A stretch of DNA of 64,000 bases from NCBI GenBank assembly GCA_046757725.1, contig JBHHYU010000008.1, forward strand, positions 3,453 through 67,452, written 5' to 3'. Position 1 is the first letter of the stretch, and every line of letters begins with the position of its first letter. Source of the stretch: JBHHYU01 sp046757725. Lineage in GTDB: Bacteria > Desulfobacterota > Binatia > UBA9968. The translations under genes were made by a program, and so were the position numbers. Below, piece by piece: positions 43,877 through 53,726 of this stretch. The notes beneath the pieces are model-generated. The model made no database searches, was not told the origin of the DNA, and was given only the letters and a program-made list of their open reading frames with translations.

Positions 43877-44060
43877 AAAAACGTTCGGCTATAGAACGAT
43901 TCCGTTCACTTTCCTAGTCCAAATCAACGATGGACGTTCCACACGGGTCTAAGGTAAGACCGCGTGCTTGGTTAGGGAAGTTTCTGAAAGCAGACTAATG
44001 CTCGTTCGGAATCTACGTCCTTCCTGTCATGAACTTACCCTATGGCAGTAGAGCCGTCGC

Positions 44061-45149
44061 CTAGATTTTTAACCGTCCGACATAACCGGTCATCTCCACG
44101 TAACCGAGGCCTCCTACGCGATGAGCTCGATAGGTCCCACGAATCTGTACGCTGCCTTCCCAATAAGTGATCTTCGTGCTCTTGCGGGTATCCAACTCCT
44201 GTCCGGGAAAAAAGGGAATAACCTCCAGACTAATCTTCTCACGGGGTATTGTCACCTTCCATTGCATCGGGTAATCGCCGCCGCTTTTAGGGCTCTTCCA
44301 TCGCCTCAATGTTTTTATACGGAAGTCGCTGAGAGCAAGATGCCGGGTAGTACCATTCTTATAGACCAGGGTGCCGCTCGAGTACGGGTCCGGAGATCCA
44401 TCTTTCCTTCGGATCAGGTAGAGCATGATTTCTGTCTCATTATCAAGTTGAATGCTGAACCAGTCCCACCCCACTTGATCCTCTCTTAGCTGGTTGCTGC
44501 CAAACTCATGGTCCATCCAGCTTATTCCGTGCACTTTTTGTTTTCTTCCCCCGATCTCCAGCTCTCCTTCGCTCTGAAGGCGCGTGAATGAATAGTAGTA
44601 GGACGCTTTTCCTTCTCCTGCCCCTTTCTGGCTCAAGCCCTCCTTCCCGTGCAAAACCGGCGGCTTAAGGGAAGTTAATTGTAATCGCAAAACATAATCC
44701 GGATCTTTCACCTCGATCACATGGCTTTTCCCTTTTCCCTCAATTTTCCAGTCCTCATTCCAAACTAAAAAACGGTGGACTGAGGCCCCCGCCTTCTTTT
44801 TGTATCCGCGATTCACTCTCTCGCGATACGAAAACTTTTTCTCTTGCAGATCTGAAAGGGCAAAGTGGGCCATGTAAAGCTCGGTAAAAAGTGGTGGAAC
44901 CTTTTTCTCTTCAGTCTGCCTATCACGCAAGCCAAAGCGAAAAAAGGTTACCTGATAACCGTAAGTTTTTCCCGTTTCCGACTCCAGGTGACCGGTATAG
45001 TACCACCACTCGGTTTTAAAATTTGGATGGGAAAAATGGTCTCGAGGAAAAGAGATGCTTCTTCCGGGTAAAGCAACTTGATACGTGAAAGCGGAGGCAA
45101 GAAAGAAAACACTTAGCAACCAAAGCACTGTCCATCGGTTCTGGGGCAT
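44061..45149 (-). CDS. Exported AttH/CrtC-family lipocalin-like protein
   Basis: A 362-residue protein with an N-terminal signal segment (about 8-28) and two lipocalin-like halves of the AttH/hydroxyneurosporene-synthase family: FPRDHFSHPNFKTEWWYYTG early and SWMDHEFGSNQL mid-protein. Members often accompany ABC transporters and bind hydrophobic ligands; a carotenoid hydratase function is known only for CrtC. No carotenoid or transporter gene is here, so I call only the family. It lies nine bases after the UbiD-family gene, so they share a transcript. Confidence 0.85.
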   Translation of the reverse strand: MPQNRWTVLWLLSVFFLASAFTYQVALPGRSISFPRDHFSHPNFKTEWWYYTGHLESETGKTYGYQVTFFRFGLRDRQTEEKKVPPLFTELYMAHFALSDLQEKKFSYRERVNRGYKKKAGASVHRFLVWNEDWKIEGKGKSHVIEVKDPDYVLRLQLTSLKPPVLHGKEGLSQKGAGEGKASYYYSFTRLQSEGELEIGGRKQKVHGISWMDHEFGSNQLREDQVGWDWFSIQLDNETEIMLYLIRRKDGSPDPYSSGTLVYKNGTTRHLALSDFRIKTLRRWKSPKSGGDYPMQWKVTIPREKISLEVIPFFPGQELDTRKSTKITYWEGSVQIRGTYRAHRVGGLGYVEMTGYVGRLKI

Positions 45150-45157
45150 GAAGAACC

Positions 45158-46498
45158 TCAGAGATAGGGATTGAGGAGACGGCTCACTTTCCGGCGGACT
45201 CTCTCGGCAACCTCCACCCGCCGGTAACGCTCACTTCCATCAGTGAGAGCCGTAGCATCAATTCCCACCCGGGTCATAGTTTTGCCGTGAGCCGATGGAT
45301 CGATAGCCATCGCCCTACCCCCCGGTTCTACCCACAGATTCTCATCTGCATGGAGGCGGGTAGAGAGGACCCACCATAAATCTCCGCCACCCTCTAAGGA
45401 AACATCGGCATCAGCCACTACTACATTTTTGGCTATTGGAATAGCCTCCCAAAGTGCCCGGATTAGGGTTTTTACCTCCGCATGAGGCATCGGCCTAACC
45501 GCCGCCAGCACTGTGAGCCCTAAAGTGCGCGGGGGGAAATGGATCCGAACGAGTGAGGGAAATTTCTGCCTAAGATGCGAGAGGTTTTCAGCCTCCCAGA
45601 GAAACTCGATCAGAGTCGAATCTTCTTGGCTAAAAGGCACTAGAGCATGATAGATGGCATCTCTCCTGTGCATTACCGAGAAGATCCGCCCCACAGGGCT
45701 TTCGAAGGTCATATAATAGCCTGACGTTTCGCCAAACGGACCTTCGGTCTCTCTCACACCGGGGAGGATTTCGCCTTCCAAAACAAACTCCGCATGGGCT
45801 GGGACCTCCAAATCGGAGTTGAGACAACTAACTACCTCAATGGCCCTGGAGGCAAGAGCCCCGCCGACAGCGAACTTCTCCCCCTCTGGTAAGCGGATCA
45901 CAGAGGAAAGAAAGGTCACCGGGTCGCAACCGATCACCAAGGCTATCGGTAGAGGCTGGGATCGAGCCTCGGCCTTGCGGAAATAGGCAGCAATAGGAGG
46001 ATTGTTAAGTAGAATGCCGATCTTGTCTCCTCCTTTAAGCTGCACCCGGTGGATACCGCAGCTCAGTTTCCCCGATTCCGGGTCACGGGCAATAGCGATG
46101 GCACTGGTAAGATACGGTCCCGCGTCGCCCTCATGATGGATCAAGGCAGGAAGAAGCCGAGGGAGGTCAATGCTTTCCCGCTGGACGACTTCCATAATAG
46201 GTCCATCAGTGACTCTGATGGGTGGGATCAGCTCTTTTCGCCTTGCCCCATAAAAGGAGAGAAGATTCTCAGGGTTCCCGAAGGCTAGGGCGATTCTCCT
46301 GCGATTGCCAAGGAGGCTTCCGACAAGAGAAAAGGAATGACCCTCAACCTGCGAGAGGTGGAGTGCCTTCCCTGTCTTTTCCTCGACCTCACGGATTGCC
46401 GCAGAGATCTCTTGATTGCAAGAGACTCCAACAGGCACTTTTAGGACCTCTCCTTCAAGTTGAAGCAGATTGAGAAATTCTCGCAGATCACGAAACAT
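45158..46498 (-). CDS. UbiD-family decarboxylase
   Basis: A 446-residue protein of the UbiD group that uses prenylated FMN. Family elements are NPENLLSFYG, GIHRVQLKG near residue 166, and EGPFGETSGYY with the catalytic-type Glu, mid-protein. It is shorter than UbiD of E. coli (about 495), like archaeal and other stand-alone forms, which act on aromatic or unsaturated acids. The prFMN-making UbiX is not in the window. It is divergent from the sulfurtransferase with only 55 bases between them. Confidence 0.88.
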   Translation of the reverse strand: MFRDLREFLNLLQLEGEVLKVPVGVSCNQEISAAIREVEEKTGKALHLSQVEGHSFSLVGSLLGNRRRIALAFGNPENLLSFYGARRKELIPPIRVTDGPIMEVVQRESIDLPRLLPALIHHEGDAGPYLTSAIAIARDPESGKLSCGIHRVQLKGGDKIGILLNNPPIAAYFRKAEARSQPLPIALVIGCDPVTFLSSVIRLPEGEKFAVGGALASRAIEVVSCLNSDLEVPAHAEFVLEGEILPGVRETEGPFGETSGYYMTFESPVGRIFSVMHRRDAIYHALVPFSQEDSTLIEFLWEAENLSHLRQKFPSLVRIHFPPRTLGLTVLAAVRPMPHAEVKTLIRALWEAIPIAKNVVVADADVSLEGGGDLWWVLSTRLHADENLWVEPGGRAMAIDPSAHGKTMTRVGIDATALTDGSERYRRVEVAERVRRKVSRLLNPYL

Positions 46499-46553
46499 AT
46501 CTGGCCTCGGGCATGGTTTGAGATACTAGCCAAGCGATGCTATAAGGGCACCT

Positions 46554-47384
46554 ATGGATGATGCAAAATACACCTGTGCGAAGTTACTCACAACCCCGGC
46601 AGAGCTGATAAAAAAGTTGGGACGCCCCGACCTCCGCCTTATCGATACCCGGCCGGCGGAAAGGTTTGCTCAGGGCCACATCCCCGGTTCCATCCATTTC
46701 GACCTTTTTGGAATAAGCCTCGTTGACACCAGTCCTGCCCCGCTCAAAGCCTTCCTGTCAATGATACGTCATCTTTTTGAGTTGCGTGGTATAGACCTCG
46801 ACAAGGAGGTTGTCTTCTACGAAGACGATTCGGGTATGCGGGCGGCCCGCGGGTTATGGTTTCTGGAGTACTTTGGTCACCAAAGAGTCCATGTGCTTGA
46901 TGGCGGCATACACGCCTGGGAACGAGCCGGCTACCAGATCACGACCGATACTATCTCACCCGAGCCATCTCAACTGATAACGGCAGAGAAACGCGATGTC
47001 CTGGCCACAGCCGATGATGTTTTGAGTTCTTTAAAAAAGAAGAGGGTGTGCATAATTGATACCCGTAGCGACGATGAGTATCTGGGCAGGAATATTCGAG
47101 CAGCGCGAGGCGGAGCGATTCCTGGGGCTATACATCTGGAGTGGGTTCAAAACCTTGATCCTTCGGGAAGATACAAACCCAATACCGAGCTACGAGAACT
47201 CTATTTCAACATGGGGCTCACTCAAGACAAAGAGGTTATCACCTACTGCCAGGGGGGCTATCGTGCGGCCCATAGTTATCTAGCCCTAAGACTCCTCGGT
47301 TATCCAAGAGTGCGCAATTATCTGGGCTCATGGAGAGAATGGGGGGACCGGCTGGACCTACCGATCGAGAAACCCTGGGAGTAA
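46554..47384 (+). CDS. Two-domain rhodanese-type sulfurtransferase
   Basis: A 276-residue protein with two rhodanese domains. The N-terminal one (about 15-130) lacks a cysteine loop and is inactive (EDDSGMRAAR). The C-terminal one has Cys232 in the loop CQGGYR, which carries the persulfide. The CQGGYR form points to thiosulfate as donor rather than mercaptopyruvate (CGSGVTA-type). It ends close to a SufU-like scaffold and the CO dehydrogenase genes, whose Cu-S-Mo centre needs sulfur; this link is inference. Confidence 0.88.
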   Translation: MDDAKYTCAKLLTTPAELIKKLGRPDLRLIDTRPAERFAQGHIPGSIHFDLFGISLVDTSPAPLKAFLSMIRHLFELRGIDLDKEVVFYEDDSGMRAARGLWFLEYFGHQRVHVLDGGIHAWERAGYQITTDTISPEPSQLITAEKRDVLATADDVLSSLKKKRVCIIDTRSDDEYLGRNIRAARGGAIPGAIHLEWVQNLDPSGRYKPNTELRELYFNMGLTQDKEVITYCQGGYRAAHSYLALRLLGYPRVRNYLGSWREWGDRLDLPIEKPWE

Positions 47385-47488
47385 ACTAAGCCTGTCTGAG
47401 CAAGTAGGCAGCGCAGCAGCTAGTAGCGAGGTCAGATACTGGCTACAGCAAACCTACTCGTCATCTCCCGGATTCTCGGAGGGGGGCA

Positions 47489-47869
47489 TTACGAACAGAC
47501 AACGTAACTATACTGTAGCGCCCCCCGTAAGGCGACAACAGGAAGGAGCGCGCAGTTCACCCTGCTGCGTGCGGTGGTCCCCCCCAGGTTTTCTAAAACC
47601 TGCTGATCGCTAATCCGTATGATTGCAGCAGGTGTCAACCCTTCGAGAGACTCAAAAAGAATAGACGCCGACGCCTTGGCAATGGCGCACATCTCGCCGG
47701 AAAATTTAGCTTCCAGGACATCGCGCTCTTCTGTCCATCTAATCTCCACCCGGATGCGGTCCCCACATAACGGATTGACATGCTCGAATTGGAGATCTGG
47801 GTTTGTAATCCTCCCAAATCGTTTTGGGTGTTTCGCATGGTTCAGGATTTTATCACTATACAAACTCAC
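47489..47869 (-). CDS. SufU/IscU-like Fe-S scaffold or sulfur-relay protein
   Basis: A 126-residue protein of the IscU/NifU-N fold with C35 and D37 in NPLCGD, C61 in GEMCAIAKAS and C106 in RVNCALLP, the four ligands of the SufU type. It lacks the HscA-binding LPPVK, consistent with SufU. GTG start at 47869 with AGGA eight bases upstream. It lies 41 bases after xdhC on the same strand, so it may be a specialised scaffold for CO dehydrogenase maturation. The Cys-rich end CS is odd. Confidence 0.8.
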   Translation of the reverse strand: MSLYSDKILNHAKHPKRFGRITNPDLQFEHVNPLCGDRIRVEIRWTEERDVLEAKFSGEMCAIAKASASILFESLEGLTPAAIIRISDQQVLENLGGTTARSRVNCALLPVVALRGALQYSYVVCS

Positions 47870-47909
47870 CGGGAACGTCCTGCGTGGCAGAGGAGAAAAT
47901 ACTGTTTCA

Positions 47910-49028
47910 TTACGAGGTGAGAATACCCTTTGCCGACCTCATGTTTCCACCCGTTCGACCGGTCCGCACCATGAGCAGCTCGCTCACCACCGCCACGGCC
48001 AGCTGTTCCGGAGTTTCTGCCCCAATATCGAGCCCAACAGGAATATGAATTCTGCCGATCTCGCCATCTTCGAAACCCATCTCTTTGAGCCTCCCGGCCA
48101 ATGCCACTGCCCGCTTCCGGCTACCCAAAACCCCTATATATCTTGCATCGGACCGAAGCAACACCTTTAAGACCGGCAAGTCGTGTTTGGCCGCATGGGC
48201 GAGAAGCACCGCAAAACTAAACTTGTTAAATACTCGCTCTTGGGCGATCTCCCCCGGAAATCCCACTAGAATTTCGCTGGCGGTCGGAAAACGCTCCCGA
48301 TTGGCAAAGATCGGCCTGCTATCGATGACATGGACACGAAATCCTACCTCGGCGCCAAGCCTAGCTACAGGTACCGCTACCTGACCCGCCCCGAAAACAT
48401 AGAGATCGGGGCTATAATTAACAATATCAATGAATACTTCTACGGCGGCTGACTTCCCACTTACCGGTTTCCATGTGCTGTCCAGATCCAGTGATCGGGA
48501 AATTCCCTTGGACAATAGATCCTTTGCTACCCGCCAGGCCACCTGGTTGAGCCCTTCCTCGCCAAGGGAACCACAAGTCTCCCCTTCCGGAGTCACAATG
48601 GCCTTTGCGGAGATTTTAACCGAGGAAAGAGAAGAGCGGATAACGGTCAAAAGAGCGAAAGGATTCCCCGTACCTATGAGACCCTTGATTCGACCGGAGA
48701 GGTCAGGCTCCATCCTGACCGGCTCGACTAAGACCCGTAGGGCTCCCGCACACGTCAGCCCGATCTCAAGCGCATCTTCTTCGCCGAGCTGCATCCGGAG
48801 GAGCTGTGGTATACCCGACCGAGCCACTTCCACTGAAGCCTCCATCACCTGGGAATCCACACAACCTCCGATGGTCACTGCACCTTTAAGGCTCTGGCCT
48901 CCAATGACAAGCATCTTGGAGCCCTCTTTCCTTGGGGCCGTCCCCTCGGTAGCAACCACCGTAGCCAAACAGGCTTCAGAAGAACACTCCTCCGAGGCCT
49001 TCAGAAGATCATCAAGGAATTGTCTCAT
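47910..49028 (-). CDS. XdhC/CoxI-family molybdoenzyme maturation protein
   Basis: A 372-residue protein with the two family parts: an N-terminal XdhC/CoxI domain (about 1-110) with VATEGTAPRKEGSKM and IGGCVDSQV, and a Rossmann-like C-terminal domain from about 215. XdhC proteins bind Mo cofactor, protect it during sulfuration and insert it into xanthine-oxidase-family enzymes. A second, different XdhC-YHS gene lies upstream in the cox operon. The 197 bases upstream to mocA hold no gene. Confidence 0.88.
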   Translation of the reverse strand: MRQFLDDLLKASEECSSEACLATVVATEGTAPRKEGSKMLVIGGQSLKGAVTIGGCVDSQVMEASVEVARSGIPQLLRMQLGEEDALEIGLTCAGALRVLVEPVRMEPDLSGRIKGLIGTGNPFALLTVIRSSLSSVKISAKAIVTPEGETCGSLGEEGLNQVAWRVAKDLLSKGISRSLDLDSTWKPVSGKSAAVEVFIDIVNYSPDLYVFGAGQVAVPVARLGAEVGFRVHVIDSRPIFANRERFPTASEILVGFPGEIAQERVFNKFSFAVLLAHAAKHDLPVLKVLLRSDARYIGVLGSRKRAVALAGRLKEMGFEDGEIGRIHIPVGLDIGAETPEQLAVAVVSELLMVRTGRTGGNMRSAKGILTS

Positions 49029-49225
49029 CCGTAGCTGTTCTGCACAAAAATACGCCCCGCATGCAGAGAAACCTTAACCGTAGTCATCCAGCTAGTTGTA
49101 GTTCCTCAATATTCGCTCAGCTTGTGTTTCGGCTACCTAGACTTCGCCTCTGGAGGTCTGCCGGTTTCCCGATCACTAAGGTTGCCTTGAAACAAAATAT
49201 TCCTTCCCCGAATAGCAATCGAGTA

Positions 49226-49825
49226 TCACGAAGGTAAAGCAGAAGAGAGCTTCACGTAGTCTTCCCAGGTATCCATATCGCCCGGAAAAGACCGGTCAAC
49301 CTCGACCTCGCGCACCCACTCCGGATGGGTGGCCAGGAGCTTCCAGACCCCTTTGTCGCCGTGCAAGGCTTTGAGCTGTTCGAATAGCGCAGCCGCAAAG
49401 AGCATCGGGTGCCCCGAGCGACCACGATAGGAAACGCGCACAACCGGCGACTTCATCTCTTGCCAAACCCTCATCACCGCAGCTATGGTCTCATGCTCTA
49501 ACCCAGGCTGATCTGCCAGGATCAAAGCAGCTGCTTCTGCCTTCCGGTCGATCGCCTCAAGACCAGCTCGAATGGAGGCACTACAACCCTCATGGAAGTC
49601 GGTTGCCTCCACGAACCGGGCCCTTTTTACAGTCACGCTGCGCCGAACCTCTTCAGCCTCGTGACCAATCACCACCACCACTTCATCAAGAGGCGAAGTC
49701 TCTACTTGCTTGATAACCCATTCCAGCACCGTCGTTCCACGCCAGGGAAGGAGTTGCTTAGTTCGTTTTCCAAGCCGACTGGAAGTACCGGCAGCAAGAA
49801 CCAGACCGGAAACAAACGCGCTCAT
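49226..49825 (-). CDS. mocA: Molybdenum cofactor cytidylyltransferase (MocA-type)
   Basis: A 199-residue MobA-like nucleotidyltransferase with LAAGTSSRLGKRTKQLLPW at the start and ADQPGLEHETI mid-protein. The pattern is of MocA, which makes the MCD cofactor (molybdopterin cytosine dinucleotide) used by CO dehydrogenase. Its ATG overlaps the stop of the XdhC-YHS gene, so it is the last gene of the cox operon proper. Confidence 0.88.
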   Translation of the reverse strand: MSAFVSGLVLAAGTSSRLGKRTKQLLPWRGTTVLEWVIKQVETSPLDEVVVVIGHEAEEVRRSVTVKRARFVEATDFHEGCSASIRAGLEAIDRKAEAAALILADQPGLEHETIAAVMRVWQEMKSPVVRVSYRGRSGHPMLFAAALFEQLKALHGDKGVWKLLATHPEWVREVEVDRSFPGDMDTWEDYVKLSSALPS

Positions 49826-50805
49826 GCCTGCGTATCTGCCGGGAGATACTTTCGGGGGTCTTTTTCAAAGCTTTTCTTGCAGTGGCTATTGCAGAAATAA
49901 TACATCGCATTTTGGAATCGGAAGCTGTGCCCCGCCGTCCGAGGATCGACGGTCATATGGCAAACGGGATCCTCTACCAAGGCAGCCTTTGCCGGTGTTT
50001 CGGAGCTACGCTGCTCCGATGCATTCTTACCTCGGGTCCGCCGAAGAACAACGATTTCCGCCACGATGCTCAGTGCCACCTCCTGGAAGGTTCGCGCGGA
50101 AATATCCAAACCCGCCGGCCCCTTAACCAACGCCAGTTTCTCCCTGGGAATTCCGTCTTCACACACGTGGTTAACGGTCTCTTTAAATCTCTTTTTGCTG
50201 GCCACAAGACCGAGATATTCTGGAGACAGACCTATTAGCCCTTTTACGGCCTCCTCGTCCCAATTTCCATTGGTAGCCACGACCGAGTACCGATCCCCCC
50301 TCTCCCCTAATTCCTTCTTATCTATTCGATTTAAAATGATGTCGGCATCGGGAAATCTTTCTTTTGTGGCGGCGGGATCAATGAGAACGACCTTGAAGCC
50401 AACGGCTTTACCTATTTTCACCAGTGCTTCAGCAGCCGGTGAAACACCGCAAACTAGAAGTTCCGGCTCCGGAAGGTAGGGCTCTACGTAGATCTCCATC
50501 GTTCCACCGCTATAACAGCTCATCCGGTAGAGCTCAATTCCCTGCCGTGATTCCTCGTTTAGATTCGGGGTCAGCACTACCAGCCTGGGCTCGCCATCCA
50601 TGATGGCTTTCTGCGCTTCCTGTAGTACGGTGGGCTGGGCACAGGCCCCTCCAACCCACCCCAGAAAATCCCCAGCAGCGCTAATAATGGCTTTGTCCCC
50701 AGGCGCACCCGAAGTAGGTCGTTCTCTCCGGACGACAGTGGCAAGCGCGAACGGCTTTCCCTCAGCCAAAAGCTCGCTGGCCTTCTTTAAGACAGGGTTA
50801 TTCAC
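49822..50805 (-). CDS. XdhC-family maturation protein with C-terminal YHS domain
   Basis: A 327-residue fusion. Residues about 1-85 are an XdhC N-terminal domain (GGACAQPTV), the middle is the XdhC Rossmann domain, and the last 45 residues are a YHS domain (VEDPVCHMTVDPRTAG, then YFCNSHCKKSF), whose three cysteines usually bind a metal such as copper. In a CO dehydrogenase operon a copper-binding tail on a Mo-cofactor chaperone would fit insertion of the Cu-S-Mo centre. This function is inference. It follows coxL with a 70-base gap. Confidence 0.85.
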   Translation of the reverse strand: MNNPVLKKASELLAEGKPFALATVVRRERPTSGAPGDKAIISAAGDFLGWVGGACAQPTVLQEAQKAIMDGEPRLVVLTPNLNEESRQGIELYRMSCYSGGTMEIYVEPYLPEPELLVCGVSPAAEALVKIGKAVGFKVVLIDPAATKERFPDADIILNRIDKKELGERGDRYSVVATNGNWDEEAVKGLIGLSPEYLGLVASKKRFKETVNHVCEDGIPREKLALVKGPAGLDISARTFQEVALSIVAEIVVLRRTRGKNASEQRSSETPAKAALVEDPVCHMTVDPRTAGHSFRFQNAMYYFCNSHCKKSFEKDPRKYLPADTQA

Positions 50806-50875
50806 GGGACCGCGCTAATGATAGCACGCAGACGAACTGCAAGAAAGGCTTTTCGCTTACAGCCTGCCTAGAATG

Positions 50876-53242
50876 CTATTCAGCGGCCCCGTGATCATGG
50901 AGGCATTTCCAGACTTTGTCCGGTGTAACGGGGATATCAATGTGGCGCACCCCGAGATGCCAGAGGGCATCCACAACAGCATTTACGATCGCTGCAGGGG
51001 CACCTACTGTGGCTGACTCTCCCACCCCTTTAGCACCTAGCGGATGATGGGGGGATGGCGTACAGGTTTTGTCGGTTTCCCATTTTGGCGTCTCCACGGC
51101 TGTGGGTAAGAGGTAGTCCATGAAGCTCCCTCCATGTATGTTGCCCTCGGCGTCGTAACTGATCTCTTCGTACATCGCAGGGGCAAGGCCCATTGTAAGG
51201 CCGCCGTGAATCTGCCCTTCTACAATCATGGGGTTGATGATATTGCCGCAGTCATCTACGGCCACGAAGCGCCGGATCTTCACCTCCCCGGTGCCTTTGT
51301 CAATATCCACCACGCAAATATAGCTTCCGAAAGGGTAGGTGAGGTTCGGCGGATCGTAATAAGAGACCGCTTCAAGACCTGCTTCCATGCCTTGTGGATG
51401 ATTGGTATAAGCGGCGAAGGCAATCTCCTGAATCGTCTTCGCCTGGGAAGGATTGCCTCGTACGAAAAATTTCCCCGGCTCCCACTCGAGATCAGCCTCG
51501 TTGGCCTCCAGCAGGTGAGCAGCAATCTTTTTCGCCTTATCCCGTATCTTGCGTGCTGCCATCGCGCCTGCAGCCCCTGCCACAGGAGTGCTGCGGCTAG
51601 CATAGGTGCCTAGACCATAAGGAGCCGTGTCAGTATCCCCTTCTTCGACCGTGATGTGGTCTACCGGGATCCCGAGCTCTTCCGCAACAATCTGGGCATA
51701 GGTTGTCTCGTGTCCTTGCCCCTGAGACTTGGTTCCGAAACGGGCAATGACTTTGCCCGTAGGATGGATTCTAATCTCGGCGGAGTCAAACATTTTCAGG
51801 CCCAGGATATCAAAGTGTTTGGACGGACCGGCCCCCAGGATCTCGGTGAAGCTGGATACACCGATTCCCATGAACTCTCCCTTTTTCCGCTTCTCCGCTT
51901 GCTCCTTGCGGAGAGCGGCGTAGCCGATCTTTTCCATAGCCAAATCAAGGGCTCGTGAGTAGTTGCCGCTGTCATATTCCCAACCTAAAGCTGACTTGTA
52001 CGGGAATTGTTCGGCCTTGATGAAATTCTTCTTTCTAAAGTCGGTTGGATCCATCTTGAGTTCATGGGCCATAATGTCCGCCATCCTCTCGATGGCGTGA
52101 ACAGCTTCGGTCACGCGGAATGAACAACGGTAGGCGATGCCACCGGGTGGTTTATTGGTATAGACACCGTCCACCTCTACATGAGCCGCTTTGAAGTCGT
52201 ACGAGCCCGTACAAATGTGGAATAGTCCGGCTGGAAACTTCGACGGGTTAGCCGCTGCATCCGTGTAGCCGTGATCGGCTATGGTCTTCACGCGCAGTCC
52301 GGTAAGGGTCCCATCCTTCTTGGCCGCTAGCTCGCCGGTGATATGGTAGTCACGGGCGAAGGAATCGGCCTGGAGGTTTTCCATCCGATCCTCGATCCAT
52401 TTTATCGGCAACCCGGTTACGACTGCGGCAGCGACAGCGATCACATAACCGGGATAGACCGGTACCTTTCCACCAAAGCCTCCACCGATATCCGGTGAGA
52501 TAATGCGGATCTTTTCCTCCGAAAGCCCAACATGCCCTGCCACAAGCGCAAAGACGGTACGGATGGCATGGGGCGCCTGGGTTGTCATCCAGACCGTGAG
52601 CTTTCCACTTACCTTGTCGAACTGGGCTACGCAGCCCGGTGTCTCAATGGATGCCACATGAATCCGCGGGAGGTAGATATCCTGCTTGACCTTGACATCC
52701 GCCTCCTTAAAAGCCTTCTCAGTAGCCGCCTTATCACCAACCTCCCAGTGCCAGATGTGGTTATCTTTCTTGTCCTTCTTGTCGGTCCGCAGCACCGGCG
52801 CCCCAGGCTCTAGTGCCTTGAAGGGATCCACGACCACCGGAAGCGGCTCATACTCCACTTCAACCGCCGCCACTCCGTCCGCAGCAATATAGCGGTCGGT
52901 CGCCACAACGGCAGCCACCTCCTGCGCCTGATACATGACCTTTTCCACGGGCAAAACCATCTGCGTATCCGACATGAGTGTCGGCATCCAGTGAAGATTA
53001 TAGCCGGCCAGCGTCTCGCCGGTAATCACCGCCGCCACGCCCGGGATCGCAGTGGCCTTGGAAGTATCAATCTTCTTAATTTTGGCATGGGCATAAGGGC
53101 TCCGAACGATGTCTAAATAGACCATCCCCGGAAGCTTGACATCATCAATGTATGTCCCTTTACCACGGATGAACCGCGCGTCCTCCTTCCGCTTTACGGA
53201 GTGACCCATACCTCCGATTTCCGGGCTTGTTCGAGGCGCCAT
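50876..53242 (-). CDS. coxL: Form I aerobic CO dehydrogenase large subunit
   Basis: A 788-residue Mo-binding subunit of the xanthine-oxidase family. The active-site loop is AYRCSFR, the diagnostic form I motif whose Cys binds copper in the Cu-S-Mo centre; form II has a Gly-rich AYRGAGR loop. QGHETTYAQIVAEELGIP and GVGESATVGAP, with the catalytic Glu, are also present. Length is close to the 809 residues of characterised CoxL. It oxidises CO to CO2 and passes electrons via CoxS and CoxM to quinone. AAGGAGG lies before its ATG, inside the coxS end. Confidence 0.95.
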   Translation of the reverse strand: MAPRTSPEIGGMGHSVKRKEDARFIRGKGTYIDDVKLPGMVYLDIVRSPYAHAKIKKIDTSKATAIPGVAAVITGETLAGYNLHWMPTLMSDTQMVLPVEKVMYQAQEVAAVVATDRYIAADGVAAVEVEYEPLPVVVDPFKALEPGAPVLRTDKKDKKDNHIWHWEVGDKAATEKAFKEADVKVKQDIYLPRIHVASIETPGCVAQFDKVSGKLTVWMTTQAPHAIRTVFALVAGHVGLSEEKIRIISPDIGGGFGGKVPVYPGYVIAVAAAVVTGLPIKWIEDRMENLQADSFARDYHITGELAAKKDGTLTGLRVKTIADHGYTDAAANPSKFPAGLFHICTGSYDFKAAHVEVDGVYTNKPPGGIAYRCSFRVTEAVHAIERMADIMAHELKMDPTDFRKKNFIKAEQFPYKSALGWEYDSGNYSRALDLAMEKIGYAALRKEQAEKRKKGEFMGIGVSSFTEILGAGPSKHFDILGLKMFDSAEIRIHPTGKVIARFGTKSQGQGHETTYAQIVAEELGIPVDHITVEEGDTDTAPYGLGTYASRSTPVAGAAGAMAARKIRDKAKKIAAHLLEANEADLEWEPGKFFVRGNPSQAKTIQEIAFAAYTNHPQGMEAGLEAVSYYDPPNLTYPFGSYICVVDIDKGTGEVKIRRFVAVDDCGNIINPMIVEGQIHGGLTMGLAPAMYEEISYDAEGNIHGGSFMDYLLPTAVETPKWETDKTCTPSPHHPLGAKGVGESATVGAPAAIVNAVVDALWHLGVRHIDIPVTPDKVWKCLHDHGAAE

Positions 53243-53244
53243 CT

Positions 53245-53724
53245 CTATCCTCCTTGCCGCAACTTCTCAGCGGCATAAAGAACGGACTTCACAATATTTA
53301 CATAACCCGTGCAACGACAGAGGTTTCCGGATATCGCTACCCTGACCTCATCCTCGGTCGGACTTGGGTTCTCCTTCAGAAAGGCTGTTGCCGTCATCAT
53401 CATACCAGGCGTGCAGAAACCGCATTGCAGTCCGTGCTCCTGCCAGAACCCCTCCTGGATAGGATTGAGTTTCCCGTCTTGTTCCAGCCCTTCAACCGTG
53501 GTGATCTCTCGACCATCCGCCTGGACCGCAAAGACCGTACATGATTTGACCGCTTTCCCGTCCAGAATCACACTGCAAGCCCCACAGTGGGACGTATCAC
53601 AGCCTATGTGGGTACCGGTGAGGCCCAAGACATCCCTCAGGCAATGAACCAAAAGGAGCCTGGGCTCGACCTCAGCTTCCCTATCCGCCCCATTGACTTT
53701 GATACGGATCTTTTGTGTCGCCAT
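53245..53724 (-). CDS. coxS: CO dehydrogenase small subunit (2 x [2Fe-2S])
   Basis: A 159-residue Fe-S subunit: plant-ferredoxin-type cluster from GCDTSHCGACSV and a second in the C-terminal domain with QCGFCTPGMM and CRCTGY. These link the Mo site in CoxL to FAD in CoxM. The order M-S-L, rather than S-L-M, is the form I arrangement. It starts three bases after the coxM stop. Confidence 0.95.
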   Translation of the reverse strand: MATQKIRIKVNGADREAEVEPRLLLVHCLRDVLGLTGTHIGCDTSHCGACSVILDGKAVKSCTVFAVQADGREITTVEGLEQDGKLNPIQEGFWQEHGLQCGFCTPGMMMTATAFLKENPSPTEDEVRVAISGNLCRCTGYVNIVKSVLYAAEKLRQGG

Positions 53725-53726
53725 GA

